In this document: piece after piece, positions 26,262 through 33,805 of the stretch
How the letters are laid out: each line of letters begins with the position of its first letter
Numbering within the stretch: the stretch's first letter is position 1
DNA from: Rhizobiaceae bacterium
GTDB lineage: Bacteria; Pseudomonadota; Alphaproteobacteria; Rhizobiales; Rhizobiaceae
Direction of reading: 5' to 3'
DNA: 64,000 nucleotides
Assembly (NCBI GenBank): GCA_019635695.1
Contig: JAHBYZ010000013.1
Location: 29,438-93,437, forward strand
The notes under the pieces: generated by a model
What the model saw: the letters and a program-made list of their open reading frames with translations, nothing else
Told to the model about the DNA's origin: nothing
Database searches by the model: none
Made by a program: the position numbers and the translations under genes

Positions 26262-26918
26262 ATGGAGCCTGCAGCCGTCGTGAAACCCCGGCCAGCGCGC
26301 GAATTTCCGGTCGCCGACCGGCTGCTGGTGATCGCCTGCGGCATGCTGGCGCGCGAAATTCTGGCAGTGCGCGAACAACTCGGACTGACGCATCTGGAGC
26401 TGCGCTGCCTGCCGGCGGAGCACCACTTCCAGCCGGACCGGATCGCGCCTGCCTTGGACGCGGCCATCGCCGAGGCGAAGGCCGAAGGATACCGCGACAT
26501 CTTCGTCGGCTATGCCGACTGCGGCACCGGCGGCATGCTCGACCGCGTTTGCGAGAAGCACGGCGTCGCGCGGCTGGCCGGCCCGCACTGCTTCGCCTCC
26601 TACCAGGGCCTCGATGCCTTCTCAGCGATCGAGGACGCGGACATGACAGCCTTCTACATGACCGATTTCCTGTGCCGGCAGTTCGAGGCCTTTTTCATCC
26701 GCCCGCTCGGGCTCGACCGCCACCCGGAGCTGGCGCGTGACTATTTCGGCAACTACGAGAAGCTCGTCTATCTCGCCCAGACCGACAACCCGGCATTGGA
26801 CCGCGTGGCAATCCGCGCGGCCGCCATGCTCGGCCTCGCCTATGAGAAGCGGCGCACCGGCTATGGCGACCTCGTGCCCGCGCTTGCCCGTGCCGGCGCG
26901 CACGAGACTGCGCTCTGA
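26262..26918 (+). CDS. DUF1638 protein
   Basis: A protein of about 218 residues matching DUF1638. Conserved features are LLVIACGMLAREI, LRCLPAEHHFQPDRI, YADCGTGGMLD and GPHCF, giving several Cys and His that could bind a metal, cluster or cofactor. The family has no assigned reaction that I know of. From memory it often neighbours MttB, corrinoid and methyl-THF genes, which fits its place between the corrinoid protein and the MetV/MetF group. The start is uncertain: 26262 (MEPAAVV) is chosen, and ATG 26235 is also possible. Confidence 0.8.
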   Translation: MEPAAVVKPRPAREFPVADRLLVIACGMLAREILAVREQLGLTHLELRCLPAEHHFQPDRIAPALDAAIAEAKAEGYRDIFVGYADCGTGGMLDRVCEKHGVARLAGPHCFASYQGLDAFSAIEDADMTAFYMTDFLCRQFEAFFIRPLGLDRHPELARDYFGNYEKLVYLAQTDNPALDRVAIRAAAMLGLAYEKRRTGYGDLVPALARAGAHETAL

Positions 26919-26942
26919 CCTCGATCAAACCGGAAAGCCCGC

Positions 26943-27515
26943 ATGAGACGATATCTGCCCGCGCTTGTGGCGCTCATCCTGCCCGCGACGGCCAACGCGA
27001 CCGGCGCGATCGTCGACCTGATCACGCCGGCGGACGAGCGCAGGCTGGAACGGTTCGACGAGGCCAGGGCGAAGGCACTGTCCGAAGCACGTGCCGGCGG
27101 TTCCGCCGCCGACCTGACCGTGCTGGAGGATCTGGTCGGCCGTGAGCATCAGCCGTGGGCCGATTTCGACCTGACCGGCGACTGGCAGTGCCGCACCGTC
27201 AAGGTCGGCGGCATCGCAACGCTGGTCGTTTACGGCTGGTTCAAGTGCCGCGTCAGCGACGACGGCTCGGGCTGGAAACTGGAGAAGCTGAGCGGATCGC
27301 AGCGCACCACCGGCCGCTTCTTCACCGAGAGCGACACGGCCGCAATCTACCTGGGCGTCTATCATGTCGCCGGAACCGCAACACCGGACTATGGGAAAGG
27401 CCCAGAAAGCGATCAGGTCGGGCGCACTTTCCGCACCGGCAAGGCCACTTGGCAGATCGAGTTTCCGCTCCCCACATATGAATCGACGTTCGACATACTG
27501 GAATTCCGGAAGTAG
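26943..27515 (+). CDS. Exported DUF4893 protein
   Basis: A 190-residue protein with a clear signal peptide (MRRYLPALVALILPATANA). The body matches DUF4893: DLTGDWQCRTVKVGGIATLVVYGWFKC, the repeated RTTGRFF, and YLGVYHV. Two cysteines in the central sheet may form a disulfide in the periplasm. No function is known. It lies 24 nt after the DUF1638 gene in the same direction, so they may be co-transcribed. Confidence 0.82.
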   Translation: MRRYLPALVALILPATANATGAIVDLITPADERRLERFDEARAKALSEARAGGSAADLTVLEDLVGREHQPWADFDLTGDWQCRTVKVGGIATLVVYGWFKCRVSDDGSGWKLEKLSGSQRTTGRFFTESDTAAIYLGVYHVAGTATPDYGKGPESDQVGRTFRTGKATWQIEFPLPTYESTFDILEFRK

Positions 27516-27618
27516 ACCTTATCGCCGGAGCGTCACGCGGCCTTAACCGCGCAATGAGATGGTCGTGCGGTTCGGCCGGTCGGGCCACTTTGTACAGGCC
27601 CGCGGCGTTGGGGAGTGG

Positions 27619-28287
27619 ATGGCAATCGAGATGGACCAGGCCGCCGACGGCAAGCCGGCACGCCCCGCCAGGCCACGGCCCCGCCGCCTGTCGGAGCTGT
27701 TCGTCGACATCGCAGCCCGGGCCGAGGGCCATGTTTCGGTCGGCGCGATCATCGACATGCTCGGCGACCGCAGCTTCGCTGCCGCACTTTTGCTGTTTGC
27801 GGCGCTGAACCTGCTGCCGCTTCCGCCCGGTGCCACCTTCTTCACCGGCGCACCGCTGGTCCTCATCGCCATGCAGATGGTGTGGGGCAGCCCCCGCGTG
27901 TGGATGCCGCGCCGCATCCGCGACGCGACGATCCCAGCGGAACGGTTCCGCTCCGCCGTCGACTGGATCGCGCCACGGCTGCTGCGAATCGAAAAGCTCA
28001 TCCGTCCGCGCTACTGGCCGTTCTGGCACCGCCAGGGCGAGATCATCATCGGCGCGGTCGTCCTGGTGCTGGCGATCATCATCACGCTGCCGATCCCGCT
28101 CGGCAACTGGCCCCCGGCTCTGGCCATCGCCTTCATCAGCCTCGCGCTGAGCGAGCGCGACGGTGTCCTGCTGGCGATCGGCGCCTTCATTGGCGTGCTG
28201 GCCATTGCCATCATCACCTTGCTGGCGGCCTCGGCGACGATGTTCATCAATTACCTCTGGCATCACTTCTTCCAGCTCGTCACCTGA
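27619..28287 (+). CDS. exoD: ExoD family membrane protein
   Basis: A 222-residue protein of the ExoD (exopolysaccharide synthesis) family. LSELFVDIAARAEGHVSVGAIIDMLGDRSFAAALLLFAALNLLPLPPG-type sequence begins near residue 25, followed by an amphipathic middle and three or four membrane helices. In Sinorhizobium exoD affects exopolysaccharide and alkaline tolerance; the mechanism is unclear. ATG 27619 follows GGGGAG; ATG 27631 is an alternative. Confidence 0.82.
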   Translation: MAIEMDQAADGKPARPARPRPRRLSELFVDIAARAEGHVSVGAIIDMLGDRSFAAALLLFAALNLLPLPPGATFFTGAPLVLIAMQMVWGSPRVWMPRRIRDATIPAERFRSAVDWIAPRLLRIEKLIRPRYWPFWHRQGEIIIGAVVLVLAIIITLPIPLGNWPPALAIAFISLALSERDGVLLAIGAFIGVLAIAIITLLAASATMFINYLWHHFFQLVT

Positions 28288-28335
28288 GCTAGCGCCCCGT
28301 CGCTTTTGAAGACGCTTGCGTCGCGGCGTGGAGAG

Positions 28336-28357
28336 CGGCGAAATGATCTTTTCGCCG
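28336..28357 (+). terminator. 8-bp hairpin after exoD
   Basis: CGGCGAAA (28336-28343) is perfectly inverted at 28350-28357 with a 6-nt loop, 50 nt after the exoD stop. No T tract follows. It may end the exoD message or be part of the control region for the next operon. Confidence 0.4.
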
Positions 28358-28364
28358 ACAATGG

Positions 28365-28395
28365 CAGCCTGTAAGCAGAACAGGCTGTATACAGC
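28365..28395. promoter_or_regulatory. Overlapping palindromes before the metV/metF operon
   Basis: CAGCCTGT (28365-28372) is inverted as ACAGGCTG (28380-28387). The second arm overlaps the 12-bp palindrome GCTGTATACAGC (28384-28395), which ends 10 nt before the first ATG of the operon. TGTATACA cores are common in operators of FadR-type GntR repressors. The two dyads cannot both form in RNA, so competition is possible. Confidence 0.5.
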
Positions 28396-28405
28396 GGAGA
28401 CTCTT

Positions 28406-28705
28406 ATGGCCGACCTCATCGTCCTCTATTGGCGCGACATTCCCGCGCAGGTGATCGTCCGGCGCGGCCGCCAGACCGCCAAGCGCGAGCTGCCACTGAG
28501 ATTTACCGAAGCCATTGATATGTGTGCCATGCGGGTGGGTGCGCGAGACTCCGACGCCTATCTCGCGGAGTGGCGCAAGGGCGACCCGGTGCCGGTCTCC
28601 GAGGACCTTGAGGCCGAGGCTGACAAGGCGCTGGGTCACATTGACGCTGTATACACGCGTGAAAAACTCGTGCAGTTGGTGAAGTCGGAGGGACGCGATG
28701 CCTGA
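28406..28705 (+). CDS. Small 'virulence factor' family protein (PF13769-like)
   Basis: A 99-residue cytosolic protein beginning MADLIVLYWRDIPAQVIV and containing RRGRQTAKRELPLRFTEAIDMCAMRVG. It matches the small domain carried under the misleading name virulence factor. GGAGA lies 5 nt before ATG 28406. It overlaps the metV-like gene by 8 nt, and in other rhizobia the same pair occurs (from memory). The context points to a role with MetV/MetF in methyl-THF metabolism, not virulence. Biochemical function is unknown. Confidence 0.72.
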   Translation: MADLIVLYWRDIPAQVIVRRGRQTAKRELPLRFTEAIDMCAMRVGARDSDAYLAEWRKGDPVPVSEDLEAEADKALGHIDAVYTREKLVQLVKSEGRDA

Positions 28706-29348
28706 AGGTAACACAACGCCCGTGAACGCAGCATCGCCCGGCGCGTCGCCGCAGGCGATCCCGCCGGCCGCCACCGGCGCCGTGACCCAGGCCACGATGG
28801 TCAAGAAGGCCGCTCCCAAGAGCGACTACAAGCCGTCGGACGTCTCGCCGCAGCGCCGCGTCCAGCGCAGCTATTCGGTGCGGCTGTGGTCGATCCGCCA
28901 TTCGCGCTTCCTCGAATGGTTCTACGCCCGCTTCGCCGACATGTTCCTGCTCCTGCACCCGCTTTGGCGCGCGGTGGGATATGGCCGCGTCGAAGCGCCG
29001 GTGAAGTTCGTCGAGAAGCGCGTGAAGGGCTTCATGTTCGACTGCCGCATGTGCGGCCAGTGCATCCTGTCCTCCACCGGCATGTCCTGCCCGATGAACT
29101 GCCCCAAGCAGCTCCGCAACGGCCCCTGCGGCGGCGTGCGTGCCAACGGCAATTGCGAGGTCGAGCCGAACATGCCTTGCGTCTGGGTGAAGGCCTATGA
29201 GGGCTCGCGCAACATGGTCCACGGCGACGCCATCCTGAAGCTGCAGAAGCCGGTCGACCAGTCGCTGCGCGAGACATCGGCATGGCTGCGCGTCACCGCG
29301 CTGGCCGCCGCGGAGAAGGAAAAGGCCAGGGAAACGGCTGCGGCATGA
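28698..29348 (+). CDS. MetV-like cysteine-rich partner of methylene-THF reductase
   Basis: A 216-residue protein of the MTHFR C-terminal family (MetV/PF12225-like). After a Pro/Ala-rich N-terminus, residues 95-180 carry the cysteine cluster CRMCGQC (C116, C119, C122), CPMNCPK, NGPCGG and later NCEVEPNMPC, able to bind Zn or a 4Fe-4S cluster. In acetogens MetV binds MetF and feeds it electrons. Here it overlaps the upstream small gene by 8 nt and metF by 4 nt (ATGA), so a complex is likely. Direction of the reaction (methyl-THF oxidation for catabolism) is inferred. Confidence 0.85.
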   Translation: MPEGNTTPVNAASPGASPQAIPPAATGAVTQATMVKKAAPKSDYKPSDVSPQRRVQRSYSVRLWSIRHSRFLEWFYARFADMFLLLHPLWRAVGYGRVEAPVKFVEKRVKGFMFDCRMCGQCILSSTGMSCPMNCPKQLRNGPCGGVRANGNCEVEPNMPCVWVKAYEGSRNMVHGDAILKLQKPVDQSLRETSAWLRVTALAAAEKEKARETAAA

Positions 29349-30472
29349 ACGGCGCGCTTGAAACGTTGGACGCGGCGCGAAGCTGGCGTCCGCCGGTCGA
29401 ACAGACCCCGGCCTTCTCGTCGCCGGGCCGCCTTGAGCGTGTCCTGCGCCGCGGCGAGTTCGCCGTCACCACCGAGCTGAACCCGCCCGACAGCGCCAAC
29501 CCGGAAGACGTCTACGAGCGCGCCAAGATTTTTGACGGCTGGGTCGACGGCATCAACGCCGTCGATGCGTCGGGCGCCAACTGCCATATGTCGTCGGTCG
29601 GCATCTGCGCCCTGCTGACGCGCATGGGCTACGCACCGATCATGCAGATCGCCTGCCGCGACAAGAACCGCATCGCCATTCAGGGCGACGTTCTCGGCGC
29701 GGCCGCGATGGGCGTCGCCAACATATTGTGCCTGACCGGCGACGGCGTGCAGGCCGGCGACCAGCCGGGCGCCAAGCCGGTGTTCGATCTCGATTCGGTG
29801 TCGCTGCTCGAAACGATCCGCATCATGCGCGACAACGGCAAGTTTCTCTCGGGCCGCAAGTTGACGACGCCGCCACAGGTGTTCCTCGGCGCCGCCGTGA
29901 ACCCGTTCGCGCCCCCTTACGACTTCCGGCCGATCCACCTTGGCAAAAAGATCGCCGCCGGCGCCCAGTTCGTGCAGACGCAGTACTGCTTCGACGTGCC
30001 GATGCTGAAGACCTTCATGGCCAAGGCCCGCGACTTGGGCTTCACCGAGAAGGTCTACCTGCTGGTCGGCGTCGGCCCGCTGGCTTCGGCCAAGACCGCC
30101 AAATGGATCCGTGCCAACGTGCCGGGCATCCATATCCCCGATGCGGTGATCCAGCGGCTGGAAGGCGCCAAGGACCAGAAGGCCGAGGGCAAGAAGATCT
30201 GCATCGACGTGATGAACGAGGTGAAGGAAATCCCCGGCGTATCCGGCGTCCACGTGATGGCCTATCGCCAGGAGGAATACGTCGCCGAAATCGTCGACGA
30301 GAGCGGCGTGCTCAAGGGCCGGCGCCCCTGGGTGCGGCGGGCGCGCTGGAACGACCCCGTCGAGAACATCAAGCGCGGCGGCGTGACCGAGTTCCAGTCC
30401 GAACTGGTGAAGTCGGCTCATCCCGACCACGCGACTGAAGGCGCGGCCGCGCCGAAAAGCCCCGACAAATAG
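29345..30472 (+). CDS. metF: Methylenetetrahydrofolate reductase (MetF-like)
   Basis: A 375-residue MTHFR. TTELNPPDSAN carries the family's catalytic glutamate region near residue 44, then VGICALLTRMGYAPIMQIACRDKN, NILCLTGDG, and GAQFVQTQYCFD near 215 for folate binding. It interconverts 5-methyl-THF and 5,10-methylene-THF with a flavin. The GTG/ATG question is settled by the ATGA overlap with metV. It is longer than E. coli MetF and of the MetV-dependent type. In this pathway it would oxidise methyl-THF produced by MtgA. Confidence 0.9.
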   Translation: MNGALETLDAARSWRPPVEQTPAFSSPGRLERVLRRGEFAVTTELNPPDSANPEDVYERAKIFDGWVDGINAVDASGANCHMSSVGICALLTRMGYAPIMQIACRDKNRIAIQGDVLGAAAMGVANILCLTGDGVQAGDQPGAKPVFDLDSVSLLETIRIMRDNGKFLSGRKLTTPPQVFLGAAVNPFAPPYDFRPIHLGKKIAAGAQFVQTQYCFDVPMLKTFMAKARDLGFTEKVYLLVGVGPLASAKTAKWIRANVPGIHIPDAVIQRLEGAKDQKAEGKKICIDVMNEVKEIPGVSGVHVMAYRQEEYVAEIVDESGVLKGRRPWVRRARWNDPVENIKRGGVTEFQSELVKSAHPDHATEGAAAPKSPDK

Positions 30473-30613
30473 GGCGTCGGCGCTGCCAACGGCGCTTTTG
30501 CGACCTGCGATGACGCCCTAGGCCAAGAACCGGATCGCACGAACGGCGACAAGGGTTGCGAGACATGGCTCGCAGCCTCTGGACGGTGCCGCTCCGACGG
30601 TTGCGAGTGCGGA

Positions 30614-30640
30614 GATAACGATATAAAGAAGTCTTTATAT
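30614..30640. promoter_or_regulatory. Operator-like palindrome, copy 2, before mtgA
   Basis: GATAACG followed by ATATAAAGAAGTCTTTATAT (30621-30640). The 20-mer is identical to that upstream of bmt, and the left flank GATAAC is also shared. It ends 15 nt before the mtgA ATG, next to the GGAGAC ribosome site, so binding would probably repress. The rest of the gap 30473-30613 shows nothing clear. Confidence 0.7.
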
Positions 30641-30655
30641 CTTCGGAGACACTCC

Positions 30656-31630
30656 ATGACCCGTACCATCGTCGCTTCGGCGACCCGCGAGATCGTCATC
30701 GGTTTCGACCAGCCCTTCTGCGTCATCGGCGAGCGCATCAACCCGACCGGGCGCAAGAAGCTCGCGGCCGAAATGGTGGTCGGCAATTTCGACACCGTCA
30801 TCAAGGACGCGCTGGAGCAGGCCGCGGCAGGCGCGACCATGCTCGACGTCAACGCCGGCGTGACGTCGGTCAATCCCAATGAGACCGAGCCGGGTCTGCT
30901 GGTGCAGACGCTGGAGATCGTGCAGGGACTGGTCGACCTTCCGCTCTCCATCGACTCCTCGGTCACCGCCGCGATCGAGGCCGGACTGAGGGTCGCCAAG
31001 GGCCGACCGCTCGTGAACTCCGTGACCGGCGAGGAGGAGAAGCTGGAGGCGATCCTGCCGCTGGTGAAGAAATACGACGTGCCGGTGGTCGCCATCTCCA
31101 ACGACGAGACCGGCATCTCCATGGACCCCGACGTTCGCTTCGCGGTGGCGAAGAAGATCGTCGAGCGCGCCATGGACCACGGCATCAAGCCGCACGACGT
31201 CGTGGTTGACCCGCTGGTCATGCCGATCGGCGCGCTGGGCGACGCCGGCCGTCAGGTCTTCGCGCTGCTGCGCCGGCTGCGCGAGGAACTGAAGGTCAAC
31301 ACCACCTGCGGCCTCTCCAACATCTCCTTCGGCCTGCCGCACCGCCACGGCATCAACGCCGCCTTCATCCCCATGGTCATCGGCGCCGGCATGACCAGCG
31401 CCATCATGAATCCATGCCGGCCGCAGGAGATGGAGGCCGTGCGCGGCGCCAACGTTCTCGCCGGCACCGACGAAAACTGCATGACGTGGATCAAGACCTA
31501 CAAGGACTTCAAGCCAGGCGAGCACGCCGCACCCGCGCCGGTTCCCGTCGTTTCGCCCTCGGCCAGCGGCGCCGGCGACTCCGGCGGCCGCCGTCGCGGC
31601 GGCCGCGAGGCAAGGCTGGCACGCGGCTAG
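30656..31630 (+). CDS. mtgA: Methyltetrahydrofolate:corrinoid methyltransferase (MtgA/DHPS-like)
   Basis: A 324-residue pterin-binding TIM barrel. FCVIGERINPTGRKKL near residue 21, MLDVNAG near 62, LPLSIDSSV near 94 and LVNSVTGEEEK near 118 match methyl-THF corrinoid methyltransferases such as MtgA, AcsE and the MetH folate domain. It moves the methyl between the corrinoid protein and THF. Residues 308-324 form a C-terminal tag ending GGRRRGGREARLARG, after a Pro/Ala linker. GGAGAC precedes ATG 30656. The RACo-like gene follows 27 nt downstream. Confidence 0.9.
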   Translation: MTRTIVASATREIVIGFDQPFCVIGERINPTGRKKLAAEMVVGNFDTVIKDALEQAAAGATMLDVNAGVTSVNPNETEPGLLVQTLEIVQGLVDLPLSIDSSVTAAIEAGLRVAKGRPLVNSVTGEEEKLEAILPLVKKYDVPVVAISNDETGISMDPDVRFAVAKKIVERAMDHGIKPHDVVVDPLVMPIGALGDAGRQVFALLRRLREELKVNTTCGLSNISFGLPHRHGINAAFIPMVIGAGMTSAIMNPCRPQEMEAVRGANVLAGTDENCMTWIKTYKDFKPGEHAAPAPVPVVSPSASGAGDSGGRRRGGREARLARG

Positions 31631-31657
31631 GCCTTTGGGACGGAGACGCAGGCGATC

Positions 31658-33727
31658 TTGAACGCTCCCGCCGACATCAAGGACCCACTTGTCCTCTTCA
31701 TGCCCTCCGGCAAGCGCGGGCGCTTCCCCGTCGGCACGCCGGTGCTCGACGCCGCGCGCCAGCTCGGCGTCTATGTCGAGAGCGTGTGCGGCGGACGCGC
31801 CACATGCGGACGCTGCCAGATCGAGGTGCAGGAAGGCAATTTCGCCAAGCACGGCATCGTCTCCTCCAGCGACCACATCTCGCCGAAGGGCGCCAAAGAG
31901 GAGCGCTACGAGCGCGTGCGCGGCCTGCCCGAGCATCGGCGACTGTCCTGCTCGGCCACGATCCTCGGGGACCTGGTCGTCGACGTGCCGCAGGACACGG
32001 TCATCAACGCGCAGGTTGTGCGCAAGGCCGCTGACGACCGCGTCATCGAGCGCGACACGGCGGTGCGGCTCTGCTTCGTCGAGGTGGAAGAGCCCGACAT
32101 GCACAAGCCGCTCGGCGATCTCGACCGCCTGAAGGTCGCGATCGCCAAGGAGTGGGGCTACGACAAGCTCGACATCGACTTCCGCCTGTTGCCGCAGGTG
32201 CAGGGAATTCTGCGCAAGGGCAACTGGCAGGTGACCGCGGCGGTGCATCGCGACGAGGATTCGGGCCGCGCCACCATCATCGCGCTGTGGCCGGAGTTGC
32301 AGAACAAGGCCTACGGCATCGCCTGCGACATCGGCTCCACCACGATCGCCATGCATATCGTGTCGCTGCTGTCGGGCCGCGTGGCGGCCAGCGCCGGCAC
32401 GTCGAACCCGCAGATCCGCTTCGGCGAGGATCTGATGAGCCGCGTCTCCTACGTGATGATGAACCCGGACGGCCGCGAGGCGATGACGGCCGCCGTGCGC
32501 GAGGCGGTTTCGGGGCTGATCGACAAGGCCTGCGCCGAAGGCAATGTCGACCGCGCCGACATCCTCGACGCCGTGTTCGTCGGCAACCCGATCATGCACC
32601 ACCTCTTCCTCGGCATCGACCCGACCGAACTCGGCGGTGCGCCGTTTGCGCTTGCCGTTTCCGGCGCGGTTCGGGCCAAGGCAGACGATCTTGGCCTGAA
32701 GCTCAACCCCGGCGCGCGGCTCTACCTGCTGCCCTGCATCGCCGGCCACGTCGGCGCCGACGCCGCCGCCGTCACGCTGGCGGAAGGTCCGCACCGGCAG
32801 GACGAGAAGATGCTGATCGTCGACGTCGGCACCAACGCCGAGATCGTGCTCGGCAGCCGCGAGCGGCTCGTCGCCGCCTCCTCGCCCACCGGCCCGGCCT
32901 TCGAAGGCGCTGAGATATCGTCCGGCCAGCGCGCCGCGCCGGGCGCCATTGAGCGCGTACGCATCGACCCGCTGACGCTGGAGCCGCGCTACCGCGTGAT
33001 CGGTTCGGACAAGTGGTCGGACGAGCCGGGCTTCGCCGAAAGCATCGCGTCCATCGGCGTCACCGGCATCTGTGGCTCTGGGATCATCGAGGTCGTGGCC
33101 GAGATGTTCCTCGCCGGCATCATCTCCGAGGACGGCGTGGTCGACGGCGCGCTCGCCGCCCGTTCCCCCCGCATCGTGCCCAACGGCCGCACGTTCTCGT
33201 ATGTGGTCAAGGAGGGCGAACCACGCCTGACCGTCACCCAGAACGACGTGCGCGCCATCCAGCTCGCCAAGGCCGCGCTCTACGCCGGCATCCGCCTGCT
33301 GATGGAGAAGCTTGGCATCGAGACAGTGGACGCGATCCGCTTCGCCGGCGCCTTCGGCTCCTTCATCGACCCGAAATACGCGATGGTGCTCGGCCTCATC
33401 CCCGATTGCGACCTCTCGAAGGTCAAGGCGGTGGGCAACGCCGCCGGGGCCGGCGCGCGCATGGCCCTGCTCAACCGCGGCTACCGCCGCGAGATCGAGG
33501 CCACCGTGCGCGACATCGAGAAGATCGAGACCGCGCTGGAGCCGCGTTTCCAGGAGCTGTTCGTCAACGCCATGGCGCTGCCCAACAAGGTCGATCCCTT
33601 CCCGCGACTCGCCGAGCAGGTGTCCCTGCCCGCCCGCAAGGCGATGCCGCTCTCCGAGACCGGCGATGCCGCCGCGCCTCGCCGCCGCTCCCGCGAAGAA
33701 CGCGCCGCGCGGCGCGAGCGCGGCTGA
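31658..33727 (+). CDS. RACo-type corrinoid activation protein (2Fe-2S + ASKHA)
   Basis: A 689-residue ATP-dependent reductive activator. Residues 1-100 are a 2Fe-2S domain with ligands C44, C50, C53 and C98 (VCGGRATCGRCQ, RLSCSA). A linker precedes the ASKHA ATPase domain (about 215-625) with CDIGSTTIAMH, LIVDVGTNAEIVLG and SPTGPAFEGAEI. RACo proteins re-reduce accidentally oxidised Co(II) to Co(I). The best start is a TTG at 31658, because it keeps the N-terminal strand DPLVLFMPSGK; the next ATG (31700) would cut into it. The C-terminus carries the Arg tag APRRRSREERAARRERG. It is likely one operon with mtgA. Confidence 0.9.
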   Translation: MNAPADIKDPLVLFMPSGKRGRFPVGTPVLDAARQLGVYVESVCGGRATCGRCQIEVQEGNFAKHGIVSSSDHISPKGAKEERYERVRGLPEHRRLSCSATILGDLVVDVPQDTVINAQVVRKAADDRVIERDTAVRLCFVEVEEPDMHKPLGDLDRLKVAIAKEWGYDKLDIDFRLLPQVQGILRKGNWQVTAAVHRDEDSGRATIIALWPELQNKAYGIACDIGSTTIAMHIVSLLSGRVAASAGTSNPQIRFGEDLMSRVSYVMMNPDGREAMTAAVREAVSGLIDKACAEGNVDRADILDAVFVGNPIMHHLFLGIDPTELGGAPFALAVSGAVRAKADDLGLKLNPGARLYLLPCIAGHVGADAAAVTLAEGPHRQDEKMLIVDVGTNAEIVLGSRERLVAASSPTGPAFEGAEISSGQRAAPGAIERVRIDPLTLEPRYRVIGSDKWSDEPGFAESIASIGVTGICGSGIIEVVAEMFLAGIISEDGVVDGALAARSPRIVPNGRTFSYVVKEGEPRLTVTQNDVRAIQLAKAALYAGIRLLMEKLGIETVDAIRFAGAFGSFIDPKYAMVLGLIPDCDLSKVKAVGNAAGAGARMALLNRGYRREIEATVRDIEKIETALEPRFQELFVNAMALPNKVDPFPRLAEQVSLPARKAMPLSETGDAAAPRRRSREERAARRERG

Positions 33728-33755
33728 GCCCCCCACGCCTCAAGCCACCCGAATT

Positions 33756-33771
33756 CATTTGCATGCAAATG
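33756..33771. promoter_or_regulatory. 16-bp perfect palindrome CATTTGCATGCAAATG
   Basis: A perfect 16-bp palindrome 29 nt after the RACo gene stop and 129 nt before the small DUF1127 gene. It may be an operator for that gene. The arm sequence is AT-rich against a GC-rich background, which marks it out. Confidence 0.45.
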
Positions 33772-33805
33772 TTTCCGTGGCGCAACGGATAGCCACGGTC
33801 TGGCC

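Noticed and set aside
28406..28705. Evidence of pathogenicity from the 'virulence factor' domain
   Set aside because: The name is historical; the operon with MetV/MetF indicates C1 metabolism.
30635..33736. 1033-residue open frame on the minus strand
   Set aside because: It lies opposite mtgA and the RACo-type gene, which have clear domain matches. Its His/Asp/Gly/Arg-rich composition is typical of antisense frames in GC-rich DNA.
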